Of a DNA stretch of 64,000 bases, positions 1-14,103 are shown one piece after another. This DNA is from Guyanagaster necrorhizus. Its lineage: Eukaryota > Basidiomycota > Agaricomycetes > Agaricales > Physalacriaceae. Position 1 is the stretch's first letter; each line of letters begins with the position of its first letter. The position numbers and the translations under genes were made by a program. A model generated the notes under the pieces. It did no database searches. It saw only the letters and a list, made by a program, of their open reading frames with translations, and was not told where the DNA came from. The stretch is from assembly GCF_019112545.1 (NCBI RefSeq), contig NW_025064897.1:184581-248580 (forward strand), read 5' to 3'.

Positions 1-653
1 TCCGATGATGATTGGTGCGAAAGAGTATTGATTGTTTGATGAATTAACCTCCGAATCTCGAATATAAAACATAATGAGCGGTCTAGATAATGTACATAGA
101 CGAAGAGTTTTCGAGAAAGTGTAGCGTCTCTGGTAAGGAACAAATCCCCACGTCAACGACAGCCCAAAAGGCTGGTGAACGCTCCAGCTGAGACGCATGG
201 CATTGGTCTAGAACACGCGGTAGACTCCTGCAAGAAAAAGGGTAGAAATCGCAGGGGGACAATGTGCGAGTCCATGAAATGAGTTGAAGAAAGAAAAAAG
301 CTTCCCACAAGATTTTTATAGGCATTTTTGTATACATTTATTTGGTCGCTCCCGTGACTGGTTTTCTGGACGATAATCCTGCTGCACCAAAATATTGTCA
401 TAGCAATTCATCGGCAAGTCAGGCAACTATCTAAGATTATGAGACTACAACGCTAAATCCTTAACGGCACGAAGGCATAAGTGATCCAGGTGGTTAAGTT
501 GGTCCTTGGATGAGGCAAGAAAATATTTCCATAGTATTGGTATAGCCTGTGCATAAAGTCCATAAAGTACTAAGCAAGGAAAGCAAACCATATATCCAGT
601 ATGATTATGATGTCCCTAGACCAAAACAAAACAAAATGAGTCCGTCAACACCC
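1..653. other. Intergenic / 3' flank, no gene seen
   Basis: AT-leaning sequence with only short open frames that show no recognisable protein features. It lies downstream of the Rgd2-type gene, which ends at 654 on the minus strand. I see no tRNA, repeat or gene fragment in it. Confidence 0.5.
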
Positions 654-3600
654 TTATTTCTTATCCACTACATCATCCTCCGCATCACTGGCCATAGTTC
701 TCCTGGAAAAGGCCGCGCTCCGTCCGAGAACGCTTGAGGGTCGCCTGCTGGGACTTCCAGACAACCGTTTGTAGGATGGGCTTGCGGACCTATTTGACGA
801 TGTCGCACTGTTCCTGTTCAAATTGGATACCATGCTCGAAACTGTACCACCTCCCGTTGGTCTCGGCCCTCGTGCTACCCTAGGACCTTTTACTCCACCT
901 GAAGCCGACCTCGAAATCTTCGCCGGGTCTTCTTTGGGTGGCGTTGGACTACGTGAACTGACTTTGCCTTGGTTTGACCTTGTAGAGATCGAAGAGCTTA
1001 CCCGCTTCAAGTCCGAAGGGACAGGAGAGCGAGGTGCAGCCGGAGGACTTTGCGCTTGTGCCGAAGAGACCATATCCCTAGCTGATGTCTCAGGATCTTC
1101 CGGAGGTGGATCAACGAACTTGGGCATGGGAGGTGTCACATCATCCTCTGGCTCTGGCAGAGGTTCCTTGAATGTCGGTCGTGGCGGAAGGTCGTCATCT
1201 TCAAGAGGTGGTTCCTTGAATGTAGGTCGAGGAGGCAAATCTGCATCCACAGGAGCCGGTGGTGGAGGCAGAGGAGGCAGCGGAGATGCCTCCACAACAG
1301 GTTCTGGTGTCTCCTCAAGAGAAGGTGGCGGAATGGACAGTACAGGGGGAGGTGGGAATGGAGGCAACGGTTCCGAAGACTTCTCAGGTGACTTCACGGA
1401 TTTCAGATTCTGTTGGGCAAAGAATTGATTGACGCCCCCAACAGAGATCCTGTTTCCTCTACTTTGCCTCATATCAACCGGCGCCGTACGCTTGCGAAGT
1501 GGTATTTTGCGTTCAGATTCGCGCTTTTTGCGCGCAATAGTGGCAGGCAGGATAGCATCATAGTTCTTAACCAGGTCGATGAAGAGTACTAGAAAGAAAG
1601 TTCAAGTCAAAGCAAGGTGCTTCATAAATAATCTCACATGCTGGATGTCTATCCTGAATTGATATTTCAGACTCGTATTTAGGCCGGAGGATAGCTTGAC
1701 AGAAATTAGTCTGCGATCTTGGCATGAAAATCTATGACCTACTGCGACTAATAGACAATGCAAGTTTCGTGATGTACACTTCGTTGGCTTCTTCGACGGT
1801 CGTTGACTCGATAAGCCTAACAGAATTTAATCAGTTCGCCTCTCCTAAGATATTATAATTATATGACCCACGTCTTCAAATGCCTTATGATAGCATCCAG
1901 AACATATAGATGCACCCTTGGAAGTTTCTGAAGTGCCGTACCGAGTTCGGTAATGTGTTGCTCTTCGGTATCCTCGCCTTCAGCCTTCATAGCTGAGCCG
2001 ACAGTCGGATATAGTCTCCGAAATTCCTCCCATCCTTCGTACAAAGCAACCGAAGGATTCAACTCCAGTAGCCAAAGCTTGATGGTACTAGCGATGACTG
2101 GTGCATCATATTTAGTGAATATCTCTGCGGGGATCGGCCCTTGTAGAGGAACGCCATTTAACGTCTCCCTGAGATGATGCACTGCCGATAACGGCACTTC
2201 GTATATCCAAGTCTTTCTCTTCTCTGATCACGGATACATTATCATTCACAGTTTAACAGAAGATGACAATGGAACTTACCATCGTCGTTCGGCAACTTAT
2301 TATATGCTTCTGTGAGACCTTGGAGTAGAGCATCCAATACGGGAGGAATGAGGTCTTTTTTCTCCTCCTCGGAAGTGATAACGCTCCAACCGCCTTCGGC
2401 CCATTTGCGCAAATCAATGCCAAACACGACATCGGACTCGTCATGCGCGACTGACTCATAAACCTGTGCGTCTGGTCGGAATGGTCCTGTGCGATATCGT
2501 TCAATCAACGCCGTCAGGTCGGACTCGGGCTGGAATGCAGTGATGAGTGTCTTTGATCTCTTGTTGGATGGTTCAAGAGATTTAGGAAGATTCGATACGG
2601 TCCCTTGGTATTGAAGTAAGACTGGAGAACGAAAATAAAATAAAAATTAGACGACGATTTTTCATCGTAAGAAACACTAGTACCCGTTTTCACAGCGCGA
2701 AGTCGCTCCAGCTCCCAGCGTTGAAGTGTCTTCAATGTCTCTTCCAATCTTTCCTCGAGGGCTAACCGCTGGCGATCAAGCTTCCGTACCGCTAAGCGAT
2801 ACACTTTGTCGGCATCTTCAGCCTCATGTCGTGCCCTAACGTACATCGGCTCTCCATTTGCTTGGGCATTTAGTGCCTTGCTAACAAGATTAACAAAGTT
2901 GTTCGTGCGTTTGAGAAGAGTCTCAGGCTGCAATTTAGCTGCCGTAGAGGAGAGACTGTCGGAATTTTTGCCTTCGATATCAAACGCCTGCCAAAATGCC
3001 AACGTGAATAGCAGTGATTCATCCAATGAAATGCAGGCATACCTTGGGGCGGAATTGATAAAATGCGTCATCGGAATGTTCGAACTGATTCCCGAATTCG
3101 CCTATTCTCCTCAAGAGACCGTCGCGCTCTGTCAGGTCTTTCGCCGCCTCTTCGGCTCTGTCCAGGCTGCCCCCGAAGCCGTGGACATTCTCGTTCAGCC
3201 AGGCAACAAATTCTTCCCCAGTGAAACAATCCTGATACTCCCCAAGTAAAGGAACCCTAACAGGGCGGAGGTTAAGCTCGCTTGCGGCTCTGGTGAGCAA
3301 TTGCGACACCGCGGCCGGCGGAAGAGAAAGTCCGGCGAGGAGCATGGGCGGCTCAGGGAAGGGAGGCATCGGTGATGGAGGCTTTTCAAATGTGTTTGGA
3401 GGTAGCATGGGTGACATAGGAGGGGGCGAGGCGGCAAGCGGGGGAGGGGACATGGCCCTGTCCACCTCCTTGCCCTTTCCTTTGTCGAGCTTGGGTATTT
3501 CTGGTATCTTCTCGGGCTCAGCGACAATTTCGGGTTTGCTCGGTGGAGAAGCAACTCCCGATGCAGCAGATAAAGTGCTAACACTCTTCTTCTGAATTTC

Positions 3601-4485
3601 CTTCAATCGTTGCGCAATGCGTTCCGAAACGCTAGCTGTGCGCTGAGGTGGCGAGCGATGAGAGTCCGTGGGCCGTATTCTGGGTGACGTGGTATAATTG
3701 TCTGTGATTCCATTAGAATTTGGAGCGAATTTCGCGCTATGCACAGCGTTAGGAAACACGAAAAGCAGGTATCGTTAAGAACTCACTCATCCTCGGCCTC
3801 ATCGGCCTTGCGAGTCTTCGACAGGTACTGGTGCTTCAGTTTGGCTACTTCTCCGTGAGACTGTTCATATGCCTTCATCCAGTTGTCGATAACGTTGTGC
3901 CTGCTCTGCCTGAGCCTTTCCTAACGACCAGATATAAGGAGACGAAAACGATAACCAGGAAATGCATTACCTTGAAGCCTTGGGCCCAGTCGTCAAAGGG
4001 GTCCACAACCAGGGTTTCAAGCTCCTTTGCAATCGACTTGTGGGCCTGACCCTGCGCAGCAGACTCGTTCTGCAGGCCGCGGAACGTCATAAGGAGGGAT
4101 GCCCCATCGTCAGCACCAAAGCCTATACCTAAGTCCCCTGTTGGAAACCTGAAATAGACAGTAGAAGTGGAAGTACCTTGTGCACCTGTGAGCATGGGGT
4201 TCATAAGAGCAATGGCCAGCTGACTCTCTGCAATAATCCTGGACTGTTACGACAGATGAGTTCCTCAACCAATCACCAAGTGCGCTGTACAAACCCTAAT
4301 GAACGCGATGATTTCTTCATTTTCCGCGACACCCTATAAACAGACAATGAGAATGTCGGTGTTGCAAAAAGGAAATAAGAAGGCCTGACTTGGTCCAGTT
4401 TTTGGAAGAGAACCTCAAGACCTTTCCGATAGTCCTGGGACCAGAACGAATTGTTGAAGCTCAATGGCAGCGAAAGGACTGCCAT
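654..4485 (-). CDS. F-BAR/DEP/RhoGAP-like protein, Rgd2 type (spliced)
   Basis: Multi-exon gene starting at ATG 4485. The first exon encodes an FCH/F-BAR start (FWSQDYRKGLEVLFQKLDQ), the beginning typical of fungal Rgd2 proteins. The next large exon (about 3759-3019) has a Pro/Ser linker followed by a DEP domain (LLGEYQDCFTGEEFVAWL). The F-BAR coiled coil resumes around 2900-2700, and a RhoGAP-like domain follows from about 2450 to 1800 (EVPLSAVHHLRETLNGVP). The last exon is a Pro/Glu/Ser-rich tail, probably disordered. In the family, these proteins bind membranes through the F-BAR and act on Rho/Cdc42-type GTPases in polarised growth. The usual arginine-finger motif of RhoGAPs (GIYR-like) is not visible where expected, so GAP activity is uncertain. 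Exon borders in the middle are approximate. The gene is divergent from mL44. Confidence 0.8.
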
Positions 4486-4725
4486 TTCGTAGAAAGTCCT
4501 ATATCGATATCCTTGCTGGTGACCGTCGAGTCGCCAAAGTTTGTAATGGAAGTAGTCGTGTAAGGCTTGGTGTGCGGCGTGTATGTAGACAGGTAAAGAG
4601 GGCCGTGGGAACCTTTCCTAAACGGGTGAATTCGGATATCTCCGGTCAAAAAACTTGTTCATCGACCTTCGCGACGAGCTCAACGCGTACAACGGCAGCG
4701 AGAGCATCGTCGACGACGACGTGCA
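4486..4725. promoter_or_regulatory. Shared divergent promoter region (Rgd2-type / mL44)
   Basis: About 240 bp separates the two opposed start codons (4485 on minus, 4726 on plus), so both promoters must lie here or overlap the genes. No TATA box was identified with confidence. Confidence 0.45.
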
Positions 4726-5948
4726 ATGGGTCATGCTTCAAAACGACTAGTGACCAATGCCTCCCGGCTCCCATCCGTCTCCACCTCCCATCTCCCAAAA
4801 TTCCCGCCAAGGGAAGCCCTCTTCCTCCGTGACCAGGAAATTCCTCAGCCTGAATTCGAACCCGAAGTTTGGGCTTCCCTGCAGCCACCCCCGCCCTCTG
4901 CGCTCTCAGCCTTTGCAAGCAGAATAGGCCTCTCTTCTATCCTATCGACGACAGAGTTGATACAACAAGCTTGCACCCATTCCTCCTTTGTCGCCTTCCA
5001 CCAGCATCACTATCCCTCTGAACCGGCTCCCATATCTAATGCCCAGCTTGCAACAATAGGAAACTCGTTAATGGGTCTATTTGCAACGGAACATATAAAT
5101 GCAACCTATCCGTATCTTCCTACGCGCGTTTTGAAGGCTGCCATAACTGCTCATGTCGGTTCCATGACTTGTGCTAGTGTTGCCAATGAGATGGGTTCAG
5201 CGCCCCTTCTACGATGGCACAGAACGGTGCGTCATCTGATTTTGCTGCAACTTTCCCTACATAATCCCTTCTTAGCCAAACACACCTAACCGACCCGGTA
5301 TTCTGCACCCCGACGCTCTATCATCGATACCGAGAGCGATAACTGCTTTGATATATCAAAAACGATCGCTTCTATCTGCTCGGAAATTCGTCCATTCATA
5401 CTTCCTTACTCGAGAAATAGATCTCCGTGGCATGATTAAATTCCGGGACCCAAAGGCGGCTTTGCTGGAGATGGTGGCGAAATTTGGAGCAGAAAGACCA
5501 AAATCAAGGCTAGCAACAGTCATTTCTATTTTTCTGTGCCTTCAAGTTTAATGACCTTATTCATGTAGACTACTTCGTGAGACCGGTCGTTTTTCTAGAG
5601 CTCCTGTCTTTGTCGTGGGCGTATTTTCTGGAGAAGACCAGCTGGGAGAAGGATTTGGTAGCTCCCTCAAGATGGCCGAGTATCGGGTGCGTATCCTTTT
5701 CTTGTATACTTGATAAAGCCCGACCTTCTTGGCAGGCCGCTGAAGATGCTCTACTTCGAGTATATCTTACACGGACTCCGTCACACTTAGTGCAGCTACC
5801 GACATCCACATTTTCGCAGAATCCGGGAGACATATTCCGGATGGCACCAGAGGGTGAGTATATACCCCCAGATCTGGTTGCGTCTGAGATCATGTACGAG
5901 AGTTCGGGGAAGGGCAGAGCTGCGCCAGGCGTAACATTGCAAGGTTGA
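4726..5948 (+). CDS. MRPL3: Mitochondrial large-subunit ribosomal protein mL44 (RNase III-like)
   Basis: Four exons by my reading: 4726-5226, 5276-5508, 5569-5686 and 5736-5948, giving 354 residues in frame. The N-terminus is basic and Ser/Arg-rich as expected for a mitochondrial targeting peptide. Residues about 60-220 form an RNase III-like fold ([31 protein letters not shown]), and the C-terminal part is dsRBD-like ([20 protein letters not shown]). This order is characteristic of mL44 (yeast Mrpl3), a structural protein of the mitochondrial large ribosomal subunit. The second intron appears to use a GC donor (5509-5510), because only this choice keeps the conserved S-R-L-L-R-E-T-G-R stretch in frame. 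An unseen 5' exon is possible but not needed. Confidence 0.88.
5509..5568 (+). other. Probable GC-AG intron in the mL44 gene
   Basis: The exon ends ...TCAAG and the intron starts GCTAGC and ends ATGTAG. Splicing there joins phase 2 to phase 1 and restores a conserved stretch. The nearby GT dinucleotides give the wrong frame or a stop. Confidence 0.65.
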
Positions 5949-6085
5949 ATATATCTATCTTTTTCGGATTTCGTCCGGGAGTTGAAGTCAAAATCATCGT
6001 GCAACTTGCACAAAGGCATCAAGGTATCAATCAAATCGTTCAAATCATGATCCATTACTTGAGCCGTCACCAAATCACACAAGCA

Positions 6086-8670
<2,585 letters not shown>

Positions 8671-9112
8671 CCTCAGCAGTGCACTGCAGGTCTCCTGAAT
8701 GAATTACGCAAAGACGAACAACACACGATCTGCAAGAGCGTGGCTGCCACAAGGAGTCACTGGACCACGTCCTGGTCGTGGTGGCACGACCTCGCCAAGT
8801 ATGCTATGTGCAATGGGTGCTCAAGGAGTCGTTTGCGCTGCCGTATCGTAGGTGAGTGGAATACACAGAGCAGAGGAGAAGGAAACAAGGTCAAGGTAGA
8901 AAAATGAGAGTCCCGAGGCAAAGGACGTTTGCTGTACAGGTTCTAATTTAGGGCACGCGCGTCATGAGGAAAACGGATCTCGGCGTCAACAAAATCTTCC
9001 ATAATGCAATAATTAAGATACAATAAGTTCAGTTTTGTCCTACAAATATAACTAGAGGTATGGATGTACATGGCTAGCAATAAATTTACATCAGGCAGCG
9101 AACAGAATCTGG
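8671..9112. other. Intergenic region between MAPK promoter and symplekin 3' end
   Basis: No supported gene. It contains the upstream region of the minus-strand MAP kinase and the 3' flank of the minus-strand symplekin gene. Short open frames here have no recognisable features. Confidence 0.45.
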
Positions 9113-12100
9113 TCACGAAGGATTCGGAGAATTGGTCTCCTCCGCTTCTCCAAAAATATCCAGAAAGCCTGATACTCGCGTTTTATTCGTCGCCTTCTTC
9201 ATCACATAATCACGAAGACCAGACTTCAACGTTGGTTGCTTATCGACGAGCTCCCGTAGTTGGTCTTTCGGCAACTGCAGCAGTGCACCAAAACTCGCCG
9301 GTGCTATCGCTTTCGCGCACCGTATGAACCCTTCCCATAGCGGTGGGTTCGTCCAAATTTTCTTCGTAATCAGTCGGGACAACAGTGTTGTCGAGACAAA
9401 GCCTACGAGTGATTTGTACGTAGTAACGGCCTGGATCACCTGTTATAGATTGTGCCTTCAGACTCGGTTCTCTTGGTAACATGACGGACAAGAATCTCTT
9501 ACCGTTCGAAGGAAAAGTACTGGCAACACGGGTTCGTCCATGATCTGCTGCATGACCACGGCAAGAATCTCAGACCGGAAGACGTCAGTCATCGAGAAGC
9601 AGATCCCGATAGCTGGTTGAAGCGATTAAAAAAGCAACTAGCATATACGCCGGTCTTACCTTCGATTGCGCTCTTCAGTCCTATCTCCTTTTCTGCCTCA
9701 TGCAGTAAAACCATGAGCTCCGCAGGCGTAAGCAATTCACTCTGCCTAACTCTAGGAAGATTTGATGTGACACTCCCAAATGTTTGCGGTGGCGTCGTTA
9801 CGACAGAGCTGAAAACTGAACGGACCAGATTCTTGGGTTCAGGCTCTCCATTCAGTATTGAAACAATTCGTGGTAGGTGCCGAATGATATCAGGCTAGGG
9901 TTGTAATACCGATCAGTGACCGACTGAAATAGCATGATAGAAAAACATTACCTTATCCATCTCTGCGATGATGGGAATGAGGAACCTGGCATCGAGATCC
10001 CGTTCTTGGATCAGGGCTTTGACCAGCGCCACCAATTGCGCGCCTGGACGGCCACTCTCAGTGAAAATGGTAAGGACGCGAAGCGCCAGGGTTTCGGCCC
10101 CTGGTGGACAATTCCGCATCAGAGTGAGGAGTTTACCGTGATTCGAGCCCAGTGAACGAATCAGGGCGGTAATAAGTTCTTGAACAGCTTCTTGCACGGT
10201 CACATCCATCTGCCCATATGCGGCAAAGATCCTTCATGTGCATCAGTATTGGGTAGGGAGACTGAATGAATGGAACGCACTCTTCCAAAAATTCAGGAAC
10301 CTTGACGGACAACGCGAACAATAATTCCACGTGCTGCAAAACATGGCTCTTTTGTGCAGGCAATTCGATACGCTCCGGAAGGTACGGAGTCTGAACCAAA
10401 TCCTCGGGAGGCAACTGTCCGTCTTCCATGTTTTCATCATCCTCGTGTCCTTTTGTCTCCGCCATTGTGCTCCCATCGACCTGCATCTCTGAGTCGCCAT
10501 CGACAGAAATCTTCGTCAGTTCCTTCGAAACTTCCTTGGGGGAGTTCTGGAGCTTTCGAAGCATTTGCAGCGCAAATTCCCGAACCATGACATCCATCGG
10601 CTGACTGTTGGGCACCCAGAGCTTGACTGTATTAATGGCAGCTCCTCGAATCTTCTTCTCCGGATGGGTCGTCAGGTCAAGGAGTACATTGAGAGCATCC
10701 GAACGCATGGCAGGTCGCTGGATAACAAATCCTCGCAAAGTTGTAAAACCTACTTGCATCCTATCTGGACTGTTGAGCAGTCAGCAATGTACGCTTGCTC
10801 TGAACATTTCCTTCACAAACCTGTCAGGATCAAGACATAGGTCCCGAAGTAGAACAAGAACATCGGGGGGTATAGAAGGGAGATCTAAAAGAAAGCGTGA
10901 AAACGTCCGATCTTTTCCGTCCAAGACGGTTTGATAAGATGCTACTATCTGGTTTAACCAGGTCTCGTAGTTTAATCGCTGAGAATATTCTGAGTTTAGG
11001 TTCTGTCTTTGCAAGAACAGGTACCTACCCATGTGGGGTCGCGCACAGACCTTATTCGATCATTGTACCACTCTTCATTCATCCACGTCGTAGCAAGCCG
11101 TATCCTTAGTTGAAAATGTCAGTCTACAGCAATATGACAGTCAAGCAACGTACCGCGATGGAAAGTCGGACATGATATAATCGCAGAGAGCTTGCCTCAT
11201 CTGGTCCTGTCGTTCATAGTAGGCATCAACAGCATCTTCATTCTCAGACTCCTTCTCCTTCATTTTCTCATCGCCGTCTTCGTCCACTTCCACGGGTGGT
11301 TTTGCGACTCTTGTGATCATTCTCACCAGTAACAGCATGGTCATATCTGTCGCACCCCTTGCACTAACGATCTGTGAATCAGGGGAGACACCCGCATCCA
11401 CAAAACTGGCACGTATTTCTTCCGCCCCTGTCCATATACGTTGTATTGAATCGGTGACTACTGAAGTACGTTCTGAGTCACTGAATTCTCTTGGAGGAGG
11501 AAGTTTGAAATTGAGAAGCGTGAGATTTGTCGTTATGGAGGCAGGGAAGTTGGTGGAAGCATCAGCAGTAGAGAGAGGTCCTGATAGCTGAGGTCAAATG
11601 TTAGAGCGTTTGCAGAAATAAAAGGAGAAAATATACTTCTTCGTTGAGCCTATCAGGCTCATATTCTATCTCATCTTGATCAATGTCCATCTGCAGTGGA
11701 TCCACTGGCTCCTCGTCTTTTACTCTCGCGACAGGCGGTGGCTTTTGTAATTCGGGTGGAGGCTGGGATACAGGACTGCGGCGTCCTTCGTCTGGTCTAT
11801 TGCTTTGTAGCACATTAGATGGGGCCATGGTGTGTGAAGCAGGAGGTTCGGATGTTTGAGGTCCTGGTAGACCCCTCCGTTGACGATACGCATGCACGAG
11901 CCCAATTAAACTTGACTCGGTAAAGGCTTCGATATTAGCAACAATGAGGTCAGTGATAAGGGTGGCGGGAAGAGTCGTGAAATCGAAGGAGGAGAGGACA
12001 TTTGTCGATGAGGAAGAAGGGCCGCATTCAGAGTCGAGTTTGACGCGTTTAGGATCCGTAGGGCCTTCGCTATCGGGCAGCGGTCTTTTCTTAAGGTCAA

Positions 12101-13233
12101 TGATAGATGCTTGAGTAGCTTTCCGCTTCTTCTCCTCAATGAGGGCTCTTTCCATTCGGACGGCTTGCTGAGAGATGATTTCGTTAATTTGAGCACCGTA
12201 TTGCGTGTTGTTCGGGATGCGTGATATATGGATGAGAAGGATGCGAACTGCCTTCTCGACACTTTTGACGCTCGAGGTAGAAAGTCCGCCAAGGGCGGCT
12301 GGTGTCCACTGTTTAAGTACGCCAATGACCACAGGTGTCATGGCTGGTCGCAGTTTGGTCAAGGATGCCCAGCTGTTCAATACTGCTGAGAGTATATCAA
12401 CGTTGGGGCTTGAGAACAGGATGGTGATGACGTTCTCTAAGAGCTTCTGGCCCTCGCTTTCTAGCTTGGCGACAGAGATGAACGGATGGTCGGGGGGACA
12501 GAAGGAAATGTTTGGGTCGTTCTTGCTTTGTAGCTGAACAGGGTGCCTATCATCAGACTCAGATACGTAGATATGACTATCATACGCACACGAGGATCGG
12601 AAATACCGCGCGTCTGCACCAGAATAGCCTTCTGCATGAATTTCACCGCTGACACCTTTACACCATTGTTGGCACGGGGGTTCCACACGAATTCGAGAAT
12701 GCGTGCTTTGCAGGAAGACAACGTATCCCATGCGGCAGGATTCGACCGGTTTGAACATCTATGGCAAAAGATAAACCGGAAGTGAAATTTCGGGGCAAGA
12801 CGCGTACAATAATCGAAACAACAGCGGATACACTGTCGTCAGACACTGAATGACTACCTTGACAATTGCAGGTGTTCGATCGTCGAGTAACTGAGCCAAT
12901 GTATCCAACGCTTGCGATGCCACTAATAAAACAGATATTAAGAACAAAAATTCATTCAATGCGACCTCACTAACGCTGTGTTTTCTGGTCAAGAGGTAAT
13001 GTAGACCGACAAATGGCAAACTGTAGAAGGTCGAGAACCCATCTCTTTAACAGAGAATCACTGGTATTTGCGACGATTCCGATGAGAGTTCCTACAAGGA
13101 TACGGATGGGGCCTGGATGGGCTTCCAAGGATTCACGGAGGGCAGCCAAGAGGTCTGCCTGTTCCTTTGAGTTTGCAGGCACGGTCAATGCCGCCTGAAG
13201 GGTCTGCAGGGGGTCCACTGGGGTGCCCGACAT
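9113..13233 (-). CDS. PTA1: Symplekin / Pta1, mRNA 3'-end processing scaffold
   Basis: Large multi-exon gene starting at ATG 13233. The N-terminal exons are helical repeat sequence (LLAALRESLEAHPGPIRILV, LKRWVLDLLQFAIC) as in the symplekin N-terminal domain. The middle holds a low-complexity Pro/Ser/Asp/Glu segment (about 11,600-12,100). The C-terminal exons carry the symplekin signature (TLMRNCPPGAETLALRVL, DARFLIPIIAEMDK, LMVLLHEAEKEIGLKSAIE). The last exon ends with a helical segment rich in basic residues. Symplekin/Pta1 is a nuclear scaffold of the cleavage and polyadenylation factor. Total length is roughly 1,100-1,200 residues, normal for the fungal family. It starts only 94 bp from VMA10 on the other strand. 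Confidence 0.85.
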
Positions 13234-13327
13234 CGTTCACGACGTCCCCCACGACCGATGGTGATGAATTCACTTCAAGGCCTCGGCGTGACTGTGACAT
13301 CTGTAACTGCCACTTAACCACCACGAA
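13234..13327. promoter_or_regulatory. Very short divergent promoter (symplekin / VMA10)
   Basis: Only 94 bp separate the opposed start codons at 13233 (minus) and 13328 (plus). The transcripts' 5' ends must overlap or the UTRs must be very short. Confidence 0.45.
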
Positions 13328-13833
13328 ATGGTAGTTGCCAGCATTATTCTGCTTTATCTTCCTGCTCATTATCCTTCTCTAGGCAGCACAACAATCTCAA
13401 GGAATCCAGACCCTTCTTGAGGCAGAAAAAGAGGCCGCCAAAATTGTACAACAAGCTCGTCAATGTGCGCAGTCGCTCCTGCCGATCCGAGACTACGCTT
13501 ACGTCCCGTAGACCGTGTACAGAAACTCAAGGACGCTCGCTCTGAAGCATCAAAGGAAATAGAGGCGTATAAGAAAGCTAAGGAAGCAGAATTCAAGGCA
13601 TTTGAAGCATCGGTCCGTGCACCGTCTCCGCGTTCCAGCCAATTCTTAACGACTGTATACAGCATGCAGGGACAACGTCGAGTGCCCAGGCATCAATAGA
13701 CAAGGAGACAGACATAAAGCTCCAATCTATCACGGCTTCGTTCAACTCGAACAAGGACCACGTGGTGAAAAAACTGTTAGACAGAGTGGTCCTCGTCAAG
13801 CCCGAACTGCACCGCAATTTGAAGAAGGTATAG
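13328..13833 (+). CDS. VMA10: V-type H+-ATPase subunit G
   Basis: Exons 13328-13330, 13383-13464, 13512-13612 and 13663-13833 sum to 357 nt, a protein of 118 residues, the usual size. The first exon is only the ATG codon; splicing joins it to AAQQSQGIQTLLEAEKEAAK, the highly conserved start of subunit G. The rest is a charged coiled coil (VQKLKDARSEASKEIEAYKK). Subunit G forms the peripheral stalk of the vacuolar proton pump. The intron directly after the start codon is supported by the exact conserved N-terminus and by a GTAGTT donor and CTCTAG acceptor. A GTGCGC intron at 13465-13511 splits a Tyr codon. Confidence 0.92.
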
Positions 13834-14103
13834 GCGACGCTATACCCCACCTAGCATTTTCATTGTACGCACATACCACGGGCTGATTTCCTCGAAAACT
13901 ATAATATTATTGATGATAAAATCTGTAATGCTATCACTGGGGATTCCTGTTGAGAGATTTTGAAAAACTTTCATCATATGAAACCTCACAGTGGAGTACG
14001 ATTGAGTCCGATGCTACCAGCCGTGATCCCGTGGAATACTGAAATTCCTTACTCGGTACTACAATGACATTGACCACAGTTGCGTTCTTTTCGTCTTACA
14101 TCC
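13834..14103 (+). other. Intergenic, upstream of ABC transporter
   Basis: About 270 bp between VMA10 and the ABC transporter start. It presumably holds the VMA10 terminator and the transporter promoter. No specific motif identified. Confidence 0.35.

Noticed and set aside
823..1428. Plus-strand Gly/Ser-rich open frame of 201 codons
   Set aside because: It is antisense to the Pro/Glu-rich tail of the Rgd2-type gene; the low complexity simply mirrors Pro codons.
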